20,775 nucleotides of DNA from a virus: positions 1 through 20,775 of the IMG/VR virus record IMGVR_UViG_3300046018_000045. The stretch is one strand, 5' to 3'. This document shows positions 20,503 to 20,775 of the stretch, piece by piece. The position numbers and the translations under genes were made by a program. Below the pieces are notes generated by a model. The model did not search any database. It saw only the letters and a list, made by a program, of their open reading frames with translations, and was not told where the DNA came from. The first letter of the stretch is position 1, and every line of letters starts with the position of its first letter.

Positions 20503-20513
20503 AACCTGAATCA

Positions 20514-20678
20514 TTACTCTTGTGTTGGGGCTGGCATATCAGCTTGAGCCAAGATACCTGAACCAATTTCAGTTGGAATAGATTTCACTTCTTCTCCAGC
20601 AGGTTGAATTGCAAGAGCTGGATCATTAACAACTGGAGCTGGATTTTCGGATGGTTGTGCAAGAGTTTCGTCTGTCAT
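20514..20678 (-). CDS. 54-aa acidic Pro/Ala-rich hypothetical protein
   Basis: A 54-codon frame from ATG 20678 to TAA at 20514, with a strong ribosome site AAAGGA about five bases upstream. An in-frame TGA follows the TAA directly. The product is acidic and rich in Pro, Ala, Glu and Gln (MTDETLAQPSENPAPVVNDP, then ALAIQPAGEEVKSIPTEIGS), with no Cys, Trp, aromatic core or membrane segment, so it is likely disordered. Not recognised. The excellent ribosome site and its position before the structured leader suggest it is well translated and may also help open the downstream hairpin. Confidence 0.6.
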   Translation of the reverse strand: MTDETLAQPSENPAPVVNDPALAIQPAGEEVKSIPTEIGSGILAQADMPAPTQE

Positions 20679-20741
20679 TTTATTTCCTTTATACAGTTAA
20701 GAAAGTTAGACAGTTTTATATCATGTCTAGGATGGGAGAGA

Positions 20742-20775
20742 TTACAATCCCAGATTATCTTCCAAGCTCTCCTCT
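20742..20775 (-). CDS. Possible C-terminal end of an upstream gene (cut by window edge)
   Basis: From base 20774 leftwards one frame reads ten residues, EESLEDNLGL, then TAA at 20742. The acidic, Leu-containing ending is plausible for the previous gene of the - operon, but ten codons prove little. A second frame stays open longer and ends at the TGA overlapping the next start codon. Sequence to the right of the window would decide. Confidence 0.3.
   Translation of the reverse strand, partial: EESLEDNLGL

Noticed and set aside
20690-20735. Possible promoter (TGATATAAAA on the - strand) before the 54-aa gene
   Set aside because: The -10-like TATAAA has no -35 partner at a proper distance (TTGTAA is 21 bases away), and TATAAA is expected by chance in AT-rich DNA.
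20675-20773. An open - strand frame running to a TGA that overlaps the 54-aa gene start as ATGA
   Set aside because: Its 32 residues are rich in Trp, Cys, Ile and Asn and look non-coding, and the competing frame ends EESLEDNLGL. The ATGA overlap is common in this operon, so sequence beyond the window is needed.

Overview
The window looks like about half of the genome of a tailed bacteriophage with podovirus-type organisation, or of an integrated or metagenome-assembled relative. There are no tRNAs, rRNAs, insertion sequences, CRISPR arrays or housekeeping genes. Genes are packed end to end with 1-4 base overlaps (TAATG, ATGA, GTGA). The sequence is AT-rich by eye. Shine-Dalgarno-like sites and a lipobox protein point to a bacterial host, probably Gram-negative. 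I cannot name the host or the phage genus.

Layout: positions 1-11537 (+ strand) are a late virion and lysis block. It opens with four small tail/appendage-type genes, one cut by the window edge and one built from 20-residue glycine repeats. Next come a coiled-coil membrane protein and a 3TM-type holin. A 718-aa low-complexity virion protein follows, then two tiny related proteins, then a pair (537 and 1577 aa) whose size and position fit DNA-ejection (internal virion) proteins. The block ends in a strong hairpin terminator at 11553-11577.

Positions 11589-20775 (- strand) converge on that terminator and form a replication/recombination operon read right to left. In transcription order: the tail end of a gene at the window edge, a 54-aa acidic Pro-rich protein, three small conserved or unknown proteins, a Cas4-like PD-(D/E)XK nuclease, a Sak4-like RecA-fold ATPase, a dATP/dGTP diphosphohydrolase-domain protein, a candidate ssDNA-binding protein, a 77-aa protein, a family A DNA polymerase with a proofreading domain, an AP2-like mini-protein, two further small proteins, a DUF3987-type AAA+ helicase-like ATPase, a DEDDh 3'-5' exonuclease, a 97-aa CxxC protein and a 42-aa lipoprotein. 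Together these supply DNA synthesis, helicase-like ATPase, proofreading, recombination and nucleotide-pool functions. No RNA polymerase, primase, terminase, portal, capsid or endolysin gene lies in the window.

The most notable unexplained structure is in the only two sizeable non-coding gaps of the - strand operon (16878-17007 and 20396-20513). Each holds a nested inverted repeat: a long outer stem, an asymmetric internal loop, a 7-8 bp inner stem and an 11-base apical loop that is pyrimidine-rich (CUCCCU) in the transcript. The upstream copy encloses the start codon of the 82-aa gene in an 18-bp helix. Its single imperfect pair is G-U in the - strand RNA but C-A in the opposite sense. The downstream copy ends in U5 and is followed at once by a second hairpin terminator, just after the candidate ssDNA-binding gene. 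They look like phage RNA control elements. I also flag a family A polymerase with His at the E. coli Phe762 position and HDS in place of HDE in motif C, an internally duplicated repeat protein, and a 42-aa lipoprotein.
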